Source: Acidobacteriota bacterium
Lineage (GTDB): Bacteria > Acidobacteriota > Terriglobia > UBA7540
Length of the DNA stretch: 11,738 nt
Direction: 5' to 3'
Assembly: GCA_003165615.1 (NCBI GenBank)
Contig: PLWR01000254.1
Span: 1 to 11,738 of the forward strand
Part shown: one piece after another, positions 6,433 through 11,738 of the stretch
How positions within the stretch are numbered: position 1 is the stretch's first letter
Layout of the letters: each line of letters starts with the position of its first letter
Notes under the pieces: generated by a model
Databases searched by the model: none
What the model was told of the DNA's origin: nothing
The model's input: only the letters and a program-made list of their open reading frames with translations
Made by a program: the position numbers and the translations under genes

Positions 6433-6491
6433 TCCATACTCCAATTTGGAGAGTTTTTGCGATTCATCGTCACTTCTGTAACTTGCGTAAC

Positions 6492-8060
6492 TTATTTTGG
6501 CTGAATCGCGACAAAGCGTCTGTTCCCGGCGCCCCGCTCTTCGGTAAAAATAGCGCCTAATTCAATCTCGATAACCCTCTTCATATTGCTGAGATGTTTC
6601 CCAAACCCTTGTGCTGATTTGGCAAATGGAAGAGATTCGCTTTCCGCAAGGGCAGAGCAGCGCCTGTACAGTCCCCCCACGTCCACCGGGCCGATCTTTC
6701 CTTCGGTCGCAAGGATGCTGGCCAGGACGATCACCAGCGAGTCGCCTTCGCTGGCGAATTCTATCTGGCCACGCTCAAGTTTCGAAAGCAGGTTTTCCCA
6801 TTCCTCATGCTGTCCGGGTGAGTGCGCCACGATCCAACCAAAAGACGCGAAGTCAGCCATGCGGAATTTCATCGCCGGTAGCGCCACGTTAGCAAGCGAG
6901 TCGGCTATCTTTCCCGCACGGGTGAGCAATTCACCCATGATTTGGCCACGCCTCTTTGCCAGTTCTCCAAAAAGCGCAGATTCCGGTTGATATGCTTCGG
7001 GCCGCTTGAAATTCACTGGCAGAAGTCGCTCGGCCACATCCGGCCGCCGAAAATGCGGGTCTCGGCTCGAAAGCATTAAAATGGCTCGTGGCTGGTAGGA
7101 TACTTCCTCATTTGTGGTGTATAACCGCCGTAGCCTGTACCGCAAGCCCGTGGCATAAGTGGCAAGCGCATCCTCAAGCCACTGAATCCTAGAATCCGCA
7201 TTGTCCAGAGCCACTACGACGCGATTGGAAATCGCCGCCACAAACGCATCCTCACGGTCGCGGCTCAGACCAGTCACATCGAACTCTGGTCCAGAGAAGA
7301 GCCTGCCGATCATCCGCATGGCGGATGTCTTACCGCTTCCTTGTGGGCCAAGGAATGCCGGGATGATTCGGGTCTGTCTCAATGCCGGGAAAAAATTCTG
7401 TAGCAACCACACTACCAGGAGCGTCTTTTCCTCTTCGCATGTAAGGGAACCACCATTGTCGAGAAGGAACTGGTTTAGCAGCCATGCGAGCGCCCCATCC
7501 CGCTTGAATTCCACTGCCCACGGCTGAGCCTCAGATTCCGTGAGGAAAAGGATTCCGTCATCTCCGTTATAGCCTTGCTCCCAGTCTGCGCCGCGCTCCC
7601 TTTTCAACACGCCCCCGCCACCATCGGAGATGTGAAGCATTCTGGTCCGCAAGTCATAAAAACTCAGCGTATGGACTTCCACGGGTTTTGTTCGAGCTGC
7701 TTCTGTTTGGAAACAGTCCAACACGAAACGGAACTGTGTCTCAGTTGCGCTCAACCCTGAAACGCTTGATAAGAGATGCTGGAATGACTTTTGCTCAAGG
7801 TCATAGAGCCTTCGCTCTGATTTATTAAAGTAGAACCCCCGCCCGTCCGCCGTCTGGCACAGAAAGCCCTGCTTTGAATCGAGCATTGCCCTTCTAACCA
7901 CGTTGCGGATCATGCGGCGTTTATCGAAGGCCGAGTCGCCGCCCAGCACGATGTCACGGATGGCCTCTTGGAGTGCCGCGCTCCCTGCAACCGCTCCCGC
8001 TCCCGCTGGCATCTCGACACCGTTTCGATATTCGATAACTCTCTCTGCGTGCGTGTTCAT
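6492..8060 (-). CDS. P-loop helicase-like ATPase of the element's replication module
   Basis: The 522-aa product has Walker A GPQGSGKT (238-245), a Walker B-like strand VVVALDNAD (281-289, D286), a sensor-like strand AILMLSSRDPHF (326-337) and a likely arginine-finger segment DVAERLLPVNFKRP (341-354). This order, with a strand ending in LSSRDP and then a basic 'RLLPxxF' motif, resembles helicase/primase-type ATPases of plasmids and phages (D5/DUF927-like). Residues 1-200 show no recognised motif and may be an adaptor or degenerate primase region. The C-terminal part (about 430-522) looks like a winged-helix or DNA-binding tail. ATG at 8060 overlaps the preceding stop (ATGA). It probably unwinds the element's DNA at the nearby iteron zone; that role is inferred. 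Confidence 0.75.
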   Translation of the reverse strand: MNTHAERVIEYRNGVEMPAGAGAVAGSAALQEAIRDIVLGGDSAFDKRRMIRNVVRRAMLDSKQGFLCQTADGRGFYFNKSERRLYDLEQKSFQHLLSSVSGLSATETQFRFVLDCFQTEAARTKPVEVHTLSFYDLRTRMLHISDGGGGVLKRERGADWEQGYNGDDGILFLTESEAQPWAVEFKRDGALAWLLNQFLLDNGGSLTCEEEKTLLVVWLLQNFFPALRQTRIIPAFLGPQGSGKTSAMRMIGRLFSGPEFDVTGLSRDREDAFVAAISNRVVVALDNADSRIQWLEDALATYATGLRYRLRRLYTTNEEVSYQPRAILMLSSRDPHFRRPDVAERLLPVNFKRPEAYQPESALFGELAKRRGQIMGELLTRAGKIADSLANVALPAMKFRMADFASFGWIVAHSPGQHEEWENLLSKLERGQIEFASEGDSLVIVLASILATEGKIGPVDVGGLYRRCSALAESESLPFAKSAQGFGKHLSNMKRVIEIELGAIFTEERGAGNRRFVAIQPK

Positions 8061-8278
8061 TGCTTTATCAACTCGATCCTCGCCTCGACACCGGCGACCG
8101 CTAGCGCCAGTGCCCGCGCCATCGCCGCGTCAACGCTGGCCGTGTCCGCCTTAATAAGGACGCGCTCCGGGGCCGCTGGTGCGGGGGGCAGAGTTTCCAG
8201 GGTGCGCTCGACCAACTCGGGGTTTCGCACCAACTCGCGCTCGAAATTTCGCAGTTCCTCCGGCGTGTGGCCGCTCAC
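8057..8278 (-). CDS. Unrecognised 73-aa protein between HTH and helicase genes
   Basis: The start is GTG at 8278, which overlaps the upstream stop (GTGA); GAGG lies 8 nt before it. The product starts MSGHTPEELRNFERELVRNP and is acidic and helical at first. A Pro/Ala-rich linker (about 30-38, LPPAPAAPE) is followed by an Ala-rich helix ending EARIELIKQ. No family is recognised. It overlaps the helicase-like gene by 4 nt, so it is part of the same translational chain and may be an accessory factor of replication. Confidence 0.6.
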   Translation of the reverse strand: MSGHTPEELRNFERELVRNPELVERTLETLPPAPAAPERVLIKADTASVDAAMARALALAVAGVEARIELIKQ

Positions 8279-8463
8279 TGTCGCACCTCACGGGCGGGGA
8301 TTGTTCCTTCGGCAACGATTCGATCAATTTCGGAGGCCGGAATCCGAACGGCACGCCTCCCCACGCGCACCCTTGCCAAGCGTCGTGCTAAGAGCCAAGC
8401 GCGGACCGTTGAGGGTTTGAGATTCAGTGCCTCAGCAGCCTGAGTAACAGTAAGTAGTCTCAT
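8275..8463 (-). CDS. Small HTH protein, excisionase/AlpA-like
   Basis: The 62-aa product is almost entirely one HTH_17/MerR-like domain: LLTVTQAAEALNLKPSTVRA, then WLLARRLARVRVGRRAVRIP, then SEIDRIVAEG. Such proteins act as excisionases (directionality factors) or as transcription regulators of integrative elements. ATG at 8463 has GGAG (8470-8473) 6 nt upstream; a longer reading from 8505 lacks a ribosome site. It is the first gene after the iteron-like zone and starts the chain of 4-nt overlaps. Because it heads the replication operon, it may bind the repeats just upstream. Confidence 0.75.
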   Translation of the reverse strand: MRLLTVTQAAEALNLKPSTVRAWLLARRLARVRVGRRAVRIPASEIDRIVAEGTIPAREVRQ

Positions 8464-8614
8464 TTTTTTCTCCGTCGCGCACGATGTGACTTCGCGTGCG
8501 TGCATTTATAGTGGTAGCAGTTCCCGTTATGCGGAGTACACGTGAACAATGCTGCTGCTGCAATTTCCACACGTGGAAAATGCAGGCACGGTATTTTCCA
8601 CACCCTGTCGGCTG
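8464..8614. promoter_or_regulatory. Upstream region of the replication operon
   Basis: A gene-free gap within an otherwise tightly packed leftward block. On the minus strand, CCACTATAAATGC (about 8505-8517) gives a TATAAA -10 box; no good -35 is seen. The iteron-like repeats occupy 8538-8602. Promoter and origin functions are both possible. Confidence 0.4.
8538..8602 (+). repeat. Two 31-bp-spaced iteron-like repeats with DnaA-box-like ends
   Basis: The 34 bases from 8538 and from 8569 match at 25 positions when shifted by 31 bp. Each unit begins ACACGTG(A/G)A(C/A)AATGC and ends TTTCCACA. TTTTCCACA at 8594-8602 fits the DnaA-box consensus TTWTNCACA exactly. ATTTCCACA (8563-8571) and, on the other strand, TTTTCCACG (8572-8580) fit at 8 of 9. 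The central TTTCCAC-AC-GTGGAAA is a near-perfect palindrome. The placement, just upstream of the HTH and helicase-like genes, suits a replication origin or operator. Confidence 0.55.
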
Positions 8615-9121
8615 CTACTCTTGCGGGTTCCTTCGGCGGGTCTTCCGGTAGGATTCGACTGCTTCTATGGTTAGATTTTCGCTTTTGGCTTCCAATATCC
8701 GCTGAATCTCTCGGCTGGTTTTACCCTCATCATCAGCAAGTGCCCAAATCAGTTCGGCCAGTTCCGCCTTCCGCTTCCGTCCTGGTTTCCGTTTCTCGAT
8801 CTTAAGTCCCGGCGTGTACCTAAAGTGTGCCTCGACGGCCTCATGGTACATGTCTCGGAAAAGCCTGAGACCATCTTTCATCAAAGCCTCGAACACGTCT
8901 GTAGAGACGCCGGGTTGGCCCGGCAGGGGCGGCGGCCACCCCTCTTTTATCGCCCGCTCGACGCTTCGGCAAAGCTGAAGCATCGCTTGAAGCGGTGACG
9001 GGTCGCGACCGTCTTTTTCTGCTTTGGCATAGAAGTCATCAAAGAACTCCTTACTAGCTTGGCGAAAGGCTTTGCATATTTCCCGAACCTTGCCAGTCGT
9101 CCCGTCCGCTTGGGTTTCCAT
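8615..9121 (-). CDS. Unrecognised 168-aa basic protein, possible DNA-binding
   Basis: The start is placed at ATG 9121 because GGAGG lies 5 nt before it; ATGs 15 or 60 bases upstream lack this. The product starts METQADGTTGKVREICKAFR. A helical region follows (about 15-115) with QASKEFFDDFY and a Pro-rich stretch WPPPLPGQPG, and then a basic segment EKRKPGRKRK (about 125-134). The tail has a possible helix-turn-helix, GKTSREIQRIL...LTIEAVESYRKTRRR. No family is recognised. It is the first gene leftward from the repeat-rich control region and is separated from the rest of the replication operon by the iteron-like zone. An initiator or regulator role is plausible but unproven. Confidence 0.6.
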   Translation of the reverse strand: METQADGTTGKVREICKAFRQASKEFFDDFYAKAEKDGRDPSPLQAMLQLCRSVERAIKEGWPPPLPGQPGVSTDVFEALMKDGLRLFRDMYHEAVEAHFRYTPGLKIEKRKPGRKRKAELAELIWALADDEGKTSREIQRILEAKSENLTIEAVESYRKTRRRNPQE

Positions 9122-9221
9122 CGCCACCTCCCGCATGGCTCCCGGTTTTGAGGTGGTCGGCAGGCACGGCGGGATGCCCATGCTTTTCGGGGATCAGCCT
9201 AGCCGACCTCTGAACAGACGC

Positions 9222-9230
9222 ATTCTACCA
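9222..9230 (-). promoter_or_regulatory. Possible extended -10 promoter for the 168-aa gene
   Basis: On the minus strand, TGG-TAGAAT forms an extended -10 element about 100 bp before the 168-aa gene. The expected -35 position falls inside the first 23-bp repeat (9242-9264), as if a protein bound there affects this promoter. Confidence 0.3.
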
Positions 9231-9241
9231 TCCATCTGCCC

Positions 9242-9348
9242 ACTATTTTTCGCCGGTCGACAAACTGGACAACCGCGTTACGGTTCTGGTGGGCGACGCC
9301 CCGGAGCCTTGCACCGCAATTGCCAACTATTTTTCACGGGTCGACAAA
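9242..9348 (+). repeat. Pair of 23-bp direct repeats, 84 bp apart
   Basis: Both copies (9242-9264 and 9326-9348) read ACTATTTTTC, five partly different bases, then TCGACAAA; both are also preceded by TGCC plus one base. Identity over the 23 bases is 20 or 21. The 84-bp spacing equals about eight helical turns. The repeats lie in non-coding DNA upstream of the leftward genes, so they are probable binding sites for an element-encoded regulator. Confidence 0.6.
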
Positions 9349-9420
9349 TGTGAGCACCATTTCTCGTGGGCGGGCTTGGCTCCCAGCGTCGCCCTAGAAT
9401 TCACCCAATGAAATCAACTG

Positions 9421-9436
9421 GTTCCCATAGGGGAAC
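9421..9436. promoter_or_regulatory. Operator-like palindrome GTTCCC-ATAG-GGGAAC
   Basis: A perfect inverted repeat with 6-bp arms and a 4-bp centre. The same GTTCCCATA half-site recurs at 9500 and 9520. This is the typical form of a dimeric repressor site. Confidence 0.6.
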
Positions 9437-9499
9437 TTTCAATTGCCGGTCGGCATCTCTGGGGAGGCGAGAGAGCGTTAACAGCCGGGTTTTCAGAAA

Positions 9500-9528
9500 G
9501 TTCCCATATGGGATCATAAGTTCCCATA
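9500..9528. promoter_or_regulatory. Second operator-like palindrome plus a half-site
   Basis: GTTCCC-ATAT-GGGATC (9500-9515) contains the perfect 12-bp palindrome TCCCATATGGGA. A half-site GTTCCCATA starts 20 bp later at 9520. The 20-bp step puts both on nearly the same face of the helix, which favours cooperative binding. Confidence 0.6.
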
Positions 9529-9541
9529 CAGCACCCTGCGG

Positions 9542-9559
9542 GGGGTGACGTGTCACCCC
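9542..9559. promoter_or_regulatory. Palindrome GGGGTGAC-GT-GTCACCCC
   Basis: A perfect 8-bp inverted repeat with a 2-bp centre, just after the GTTCCC sites. The very short centre favours a protein-binding site over an RNA hairpin, and no T-run follows. Confidence 0.5.
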
Positions 9560-9751
9560 TGCACCCGGCGCGCAGCGCCGCACTGCCGCCTCGCACTGCG
9601 CAGACTACCAACTGAGGGCGTGCTGGCGGCGGTCTTGGCGGGCATGAAGGCATCGCTCCTTAAGCCGCCAACATGGTGTGGATTAGCATCACGTGGCGCA
9701 TACGCTGGACCTAGCCGCCGCGTCCATGCGGAAAGCCTGCGTTGCAGCCGT

Positions 9752-9780
9752 TTGACAGAAAAAAAAGTTCGACTTATCAA
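9752..9780 (+). promoter_or_regulatory. Promoter of the rightward block
   Basis: A perfect -35 TTGACA (9752-9757), a 17-bp spacer containing a run of eight A, and -10 TATCAA (9775-9780). Transcription would start near 9787, after the ATG at 9786 but before the ribosome site at 9838. This supports the GTG start at 9852 for the next gene. Confidence 0.6.
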
Positions 9781-9851
9781 TTTCCATGAGCGGGCAATTT
9801 GCCGGGGCAGCTCCCACAACACTAACCGGCAACCGAGAGGAGGAATCAACT

Positions 9852-10220
9852 GTGAATCACCAGATGAGATTGACGCTTTCTACCGTCGAAGCTCCGGCGG
9901 CCCGGAATGGCGACCGGGAGGCAAGCGACACCGCCTCGCCAAGCTGGCGGAGCGTGATGCCAGCACCACAGGCAGCGCCACAGCCACGGGGTAGAGAACC
10001 GAAGCCCCACGGCGGCCAGAGCGCGGCGCCGGGCAGGGACCCGCTCCTCACCGTCGAAGAATTTGCCAGCGAATTGCGGGTCACGCGGGCCTGCGTTCGG
10101 AAGTGGATTCTGACGCGGAAAGTTGGGGTGGTCAAGGTCGGCAGATTGGTTCGTCTCCGGTCTTCCGAATTGCGCCGCATTGTCGAGGAAGGGTCCCGGC
10201 CCCGCGCTGAAATGCGCTGA
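9852..10220 (+). CDS. Excisionase-like HTH protein
   Basis: The start is GTG at 9852 (122 aa), because AGGAGG (9838-9843) is 8 nt upstream and the promoter at 9752-9780 would not transcribe the earlier ATG at 9786. The first 60 residues are Pro/Ala/Arg-rich and probably disordered. Residues about 64-116 form an HTH_17 domain: LLTVEEFASELRVTRACVRK, then WILTRKVGVVKVGRLVRLRS, then SELRRIVEEG. Such domains occur in excisionases and AlpA-like activators. It is the first gene of the rightward block leading to the integrase, so a role in excision or in controlling the integrase is likely. It shares its fold with the HTH protein at 8275-8463. Confidence 0.75.
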   Translation: MNHQMRLTLSTVEAPAARNGDREASDTASPSWRSVMPAPQAAPQPRGREPKPHGGQSAAPGRDPLLTVEEFASELRVTRACVRKWILTRKVGVVKVGRLVRLRSSELRRIVEEGSRPRAEMR

Positions 10221-10228
10221 AAAAGTGC

Positions 10229-10257
10229 TTGACTTATTAACCCAATCAGCTTAGGAT
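10229..10257 (+). promoter_or_regulatory. Possible internal promoter before the 71-aa and integrase genes
   Basis: TTGACT (10229-10234), 17 bp, then TAGGAT (10252-10257). Transcription would begin at or very near the ATG at 10264, giving a leaderless message. The AGGA inside the -10 could instead be the ribosome site of a longer transcript. Confidence 0.4.
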
Positions 10258-10263
10258 AACAGT

Positions 10264-10479
10264 ATGACAGAAAGCGATCTGAGGAAATTTACGAGCTGGC
10301 TTGGGAAGCGGAGCTATGAGGTGCGATTGCAGCGGTTCGGCATCGCGCGCATCCGGGAGATAGCCCGCGAGAATGGCAAACATGGGGGCAGGCCAACAAA
10401 GCCATGGAACCAACTCAGCGACGCGGGAAAGCGTGCCCGCCTGTGGCGGGAAAAGGAATCATTGAAGGGAGGGAAATGA
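10264..10479 (+). CDS. Unrecognised 71-aa basic protein preceding the integrase
   Basis: The product starts MTESDLRKFTSWLGKRSYEV, has the central segment FGIARIREIARENGKHGGRP, and ends in a charged stretch WREKESLKGGK. The RIREIARENGKxGGRP pattern suggests a nucleic-acid-binding helix followed by a basic GGRP turn (AT-hook-like). No named family is recognised. AGGA lies 7 nt before the ATG. The stop (10477-10479) is one base from the integrase ATG, and the ribosome site of the integrase lies in its last codons, so the two are translationally linked. A small accessory factor for recombination is possible. Confidence 0.65.
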   Translation: MTESDLRKFTSWLGKRSYEVRLQRFGIARIREIARENGKHGGRPTKPWNQLSDAGKRARLWREKESLKGGK

Positions 10480-10480
10480 A

Positions 10481-11722
10481 ATGCTTTATAGACGCGGGAA
10501 AGCAGGAATCTGGTGGTACTCTTTTGAATTCGGCGGGAAACGCATTCATGAAAGCACCAAGAGCGGATCAAAGACCGTTGCGCGGGATGCCGAACGCGCC
10601 CGCCGAAGGCAGCTTGAGCAATCCTGGAATCAGATCACCAAACGGATGTTGCCGCCGGCATTCGAGCGAGCCGCCGATGACTGGTTTGAAGCCGCCAAGC
10701 CGCATCTGGCCGAACGCACCAAGGCCATTTATGGTGACGCTGTGCGGCTCCATCTGAAACCGGCGCTCGGGTCACTCCTGGTCTGCGATATTGACGCGGG
10801 CCGGATTGCTTCCTATCAGGCCAAGCGCAAGGCAGAGAAAGCCTCAGCGCGAACGCTCAACAAGGAATTGCAAGTGCTCCGAATGATTCTGAAGCGTCAC
10901 AAGCTGTGGGCCAACCTGCAAGGCGATGTGAAGTTTGAGCGGGAGCAAGATGAAGTCGGCAAGGCGCTATCGCGGGAAGATGAAGCGCGGCTCCTGAATC
11001 TCTGCGCTCCCAATCCCTTGCTCGATACCGTGGTGACGCTGGACCTCAACACGGCTCTTCGGACCAAGGAACTGCGCTTGCTCCGATGGAATCAGGTTGA
11101 CCTCTTTAAGCGTACACTCACGGTCGGCAAGTCGAAAACCGAAGGCGGGAGCGGTCGGCCCATTCCCTTGAATGCTCCCGCGTATGCGGCCTTGGTGAAG
11201 TGGGCGGGCCGCTTCCCCGAATCCAAGCCTGAGCATTTCGTTTTCCCGGCGTGTGAAGATGCCCGGATTGACACCGCCAAGCCCGACACAAGCAAGATTG
11301 ACCCCTCACAGCCTACGAAGGGATGGCGGACCGCATGGCGCACGGCCACGCGCTCTATCGAGTGCCCGAAGTGCGGCAAGCGTCAGAATCCGGGGGCCTC
11401 CTGCTGCAATCCCGAATGCAAGGCCGACATCTCCGGCCTGAAAAACCCGCTTGCCGGGCTGCGCTTTCATGACCTTCGCCACACCTGTATCACCAAGCTG
11501 TCCGAAGGGCAGGCGAGCGAGCAAACCATCATGGCAATAGCGGGCCACGTCAGCCGGAAGATGTTGGAGCACTACTCGCACATCCGAATGGAAGCCAAGC
11601 GAGTCGCGTTGGACGCCATCGCTCAGGCACCCAATCCGGCCATTTTTGGGGCAGGGTCACACCAAATTCCACACCAAGTCGCAGAGAGCGAAAATCGGCA
11701 GGTTGCTAACTCTTTGAATTGA
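10481..11722 (+). CDS. int: Tyrosine recombinase integrase with a Cys-rich insert
   Basis: This 413-aa integrase has GGAGGG (10468-10473) 7 nt before its ATG. Residues 1-50 form a short arm-binding-like domain (WWYSFEFGGKRIHESTKS), about 55-150 a core-binding SAM-like domain, and about 165-375 the catalytic domain. It has all the catalytic residues: R194 (ALRTKEL), K219 (SKTEGG), H330 and R333 (FHDLRH), H356 (AGHVS) and the nucleophile Y365 (EHYSHI). Between K219 and H330 is an insert with C295-x2-C298, C308, C309 and C313, probably a zinc ribbon. I recall similar inserts in acidobacterial integrases. The C-terminal tail (GSHQIPHQ) is encoded by the candidate arm-site repeats, and the stop codon lies in the attachment-site repeat. 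It catalyses insertion at tRNA-Ile and, with an excisionase, excision. Confidence 0.95.
   Translation: MLYRRGKAGIWWYSFEFGGKRIHESTKSGSKTVARDAERARRRQLEQSWNQITKRMLPPAFERAADDWFEAAKPHLAERTKAIYGDAVRLHLKPALGSLLVCDIDAGRIASYQAKRKAEKASARTLNKELQVLRMILKRHKLWANLQGDVKFEREQDEVGKALSREDEARLLNLCAPNPLLDTVVTLDLNTALRTKELRLLRWNQVDLFKRTLTVGKSKTEGGSGRPIPLNAPAYAALVKWAGRFPESKPEHFVFPACEDARIDTAKPDTSKIDPSQPTKGWRTAWRTATRSIECPKCGKRQNPGASCCNPECKADISGLKNPLAGLRFHDLRHTCITKLSEGQASEQTIMAIAGHVSRKMLEHYSHIRMEAKRVALDAIAQAPNPAIFGAGSHQIPHQVAESENRQVANSLN
11654..11678 (+). promoter_or_regulatory. Candidate integrase arm-type sites, right end (inside int)
   Basis: CACACCAAA (11658-11666) and CACACCAAG (11670-11678), 12-bp period, following GGGT. 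They match the pair at 2863-2887 in 22 of 24 bases and in the same orientation. They encode the SHQIPHQ tail of the integrase. Confidence 0.5.
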
Positions 11723-11738
11723 TTGGTGGGCCTGGGTA
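11703..11738. repeat. Right attachment site, truncated by the window end
   Basis: This repeats 2678-2713 with three mismatches, all in one 3-bp block (11713-11715). It contains the integrase stop codon and, on the minus strand, the 3' end of a tRNA-Ile (CCA complement at 11724-11726, then acceptor-strand bases). The rest of the tRNA should follow outside the window. Confidence 0.85.

Larger units (their letters stand above)
9122..9785. promoter_or_regulatory. Non-coding divergent control region
   Basis: About 660 bp without a believable gene between the leftward and rightward gene blocks. It contains three unrelated repeat families, listed separately, at 9242-9348, 9421-9528 and 9542-9559, plus a small GGCGC/GCGCC hairpin near 9567. 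Sequence from about 9600 to 9740 shows nothing further that I can name. Open frames crossing it have no protein-like character. Confidence 0.6.
2699..11725. mobile_element. About 9-kb integrative element at tRNA-Ile, satellite-like
   Basis: The direct repeats lie 9025 bp apart. One overlaps a tRNA-Ile fragment; the other adjoins the integrase gene, whose TGA (11720-11722) ends two bases before the tRNA CCA complement. The interior has excisionase-like HTH genes, a P-loop helicase-like gene, a CHC2 zinc-finger gene, iteron-like repeats and cargo. I see no capsid, portal, terminase, tail, relaxase or type IV secretion gene. This combination fits a phage satellite or other non-autonomous integrative element; how it transfers between cells is unknown. 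Borders are given at the tRNA CCA ends. Confidence 0.8.

Noticed and set aside
9421..9436. GTTCCC...GGGAAC as a LexA/SOS box
   Set aside because: The arms are in the opposite sense to the GAAC-N4-GTTC type and do not fit the direct GTTC-N7-GTTC type; no LexA link can be shown.
8538..9559. Repeat zones as a CRISPR array
   Set aside because: Only two or three copies of each repeat, no regular spacers and no cas gene.
9786..9851. Earlier ATG start for the excisionase-like gene
   Set aside because: It falls at or before the predicted transcription start and has no ribosome site, whereas GTG 9852 has AGGAGG at good spacing.
9545..9994. Plus-strand 149-codon open frame
   Set aside because: It runs through palindromes and the promoter, and overlaps the HTH gene in another frame; no protein-like features.
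10967..11581. Minus-strand open frames inside the integrase gene
   Set aside because: Antisense shadows of a gene with all catalytic residues in place.

Overview
The window looks like a bacterial chromosome segment carrying an integrated mobile element. An acidobacterial host (Bryobacter/Solibacter-like) is my best guess. It rests on remembered features: the integrase type with a Cys-rich insert before the HDLRH box, short GC-rich hairpin repeats between genes, and the EAL-HDOD and Uma2 families. It is not proven here.

Left part (1 to about 2700). A partial Uma2-family nuclease gene (minus strand) diverges from a complete EAL-HDOD signalling protein gene. These are followed by a minus-strand toxin-antitoxin pair: a HicB-like/DUF1902 antitoxin, then a HicA toxin. 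Two near-identical REP-like hairpins lie between genes (about 450 and 2403). At 2551-2697 is the decayed 3' end of a tyrosine integrase gene, ending exactly like the intact integrase at the other end of the window.

Mobile element (about 2699 to 11725, repeat period 9025 bp). The left border is a 45-nt 3' fragment of a tRNA-Ile(GAT) gene (minus strand, positions 32-76 with CCA). The right border repeats the same sequence at the last bases of the window, where the integrase stop codon almost touches the tRNA 3' end. The intact tRNA should therefore lie just past base 11738. Inside, two gene blocks diverge from a repeat-rich control region (about 9122-9851). The rightward block is an excisionase-like HTH protein, a 71-aa protein and the integrase. 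The leftward block is a 168-aa basic protein, an iteron-like repeat zone, a small HTH protein, a 73-aa protein, a P-loop helicase-like ATPase, a 104-aa protein, a CHC2 zinc-finger primase-like protein and a truncated nuclease-like frame. Most leftward stop/start junctions overlap by 4 nt. The far left of the element holds cargo: an exported trypsin-like serine protease, a small membrane protein, and decayed or empty sequence.

Interpretation. The set integrase + excisionase-like regulators + helicase/primase-like genes + candidate origin, with no capsid, tail, packaging or conjugation gene, resembles a phage satellite or a minimal self-replicating integrative element. The integrase tail remnant beyond the left border suggests that elements of this family have integrated repeatedly at this tRNA. 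The control-region repeats, the iteron-like zone and the integrase 3' end that doubles as attachment-site DNA are the least explained parts.
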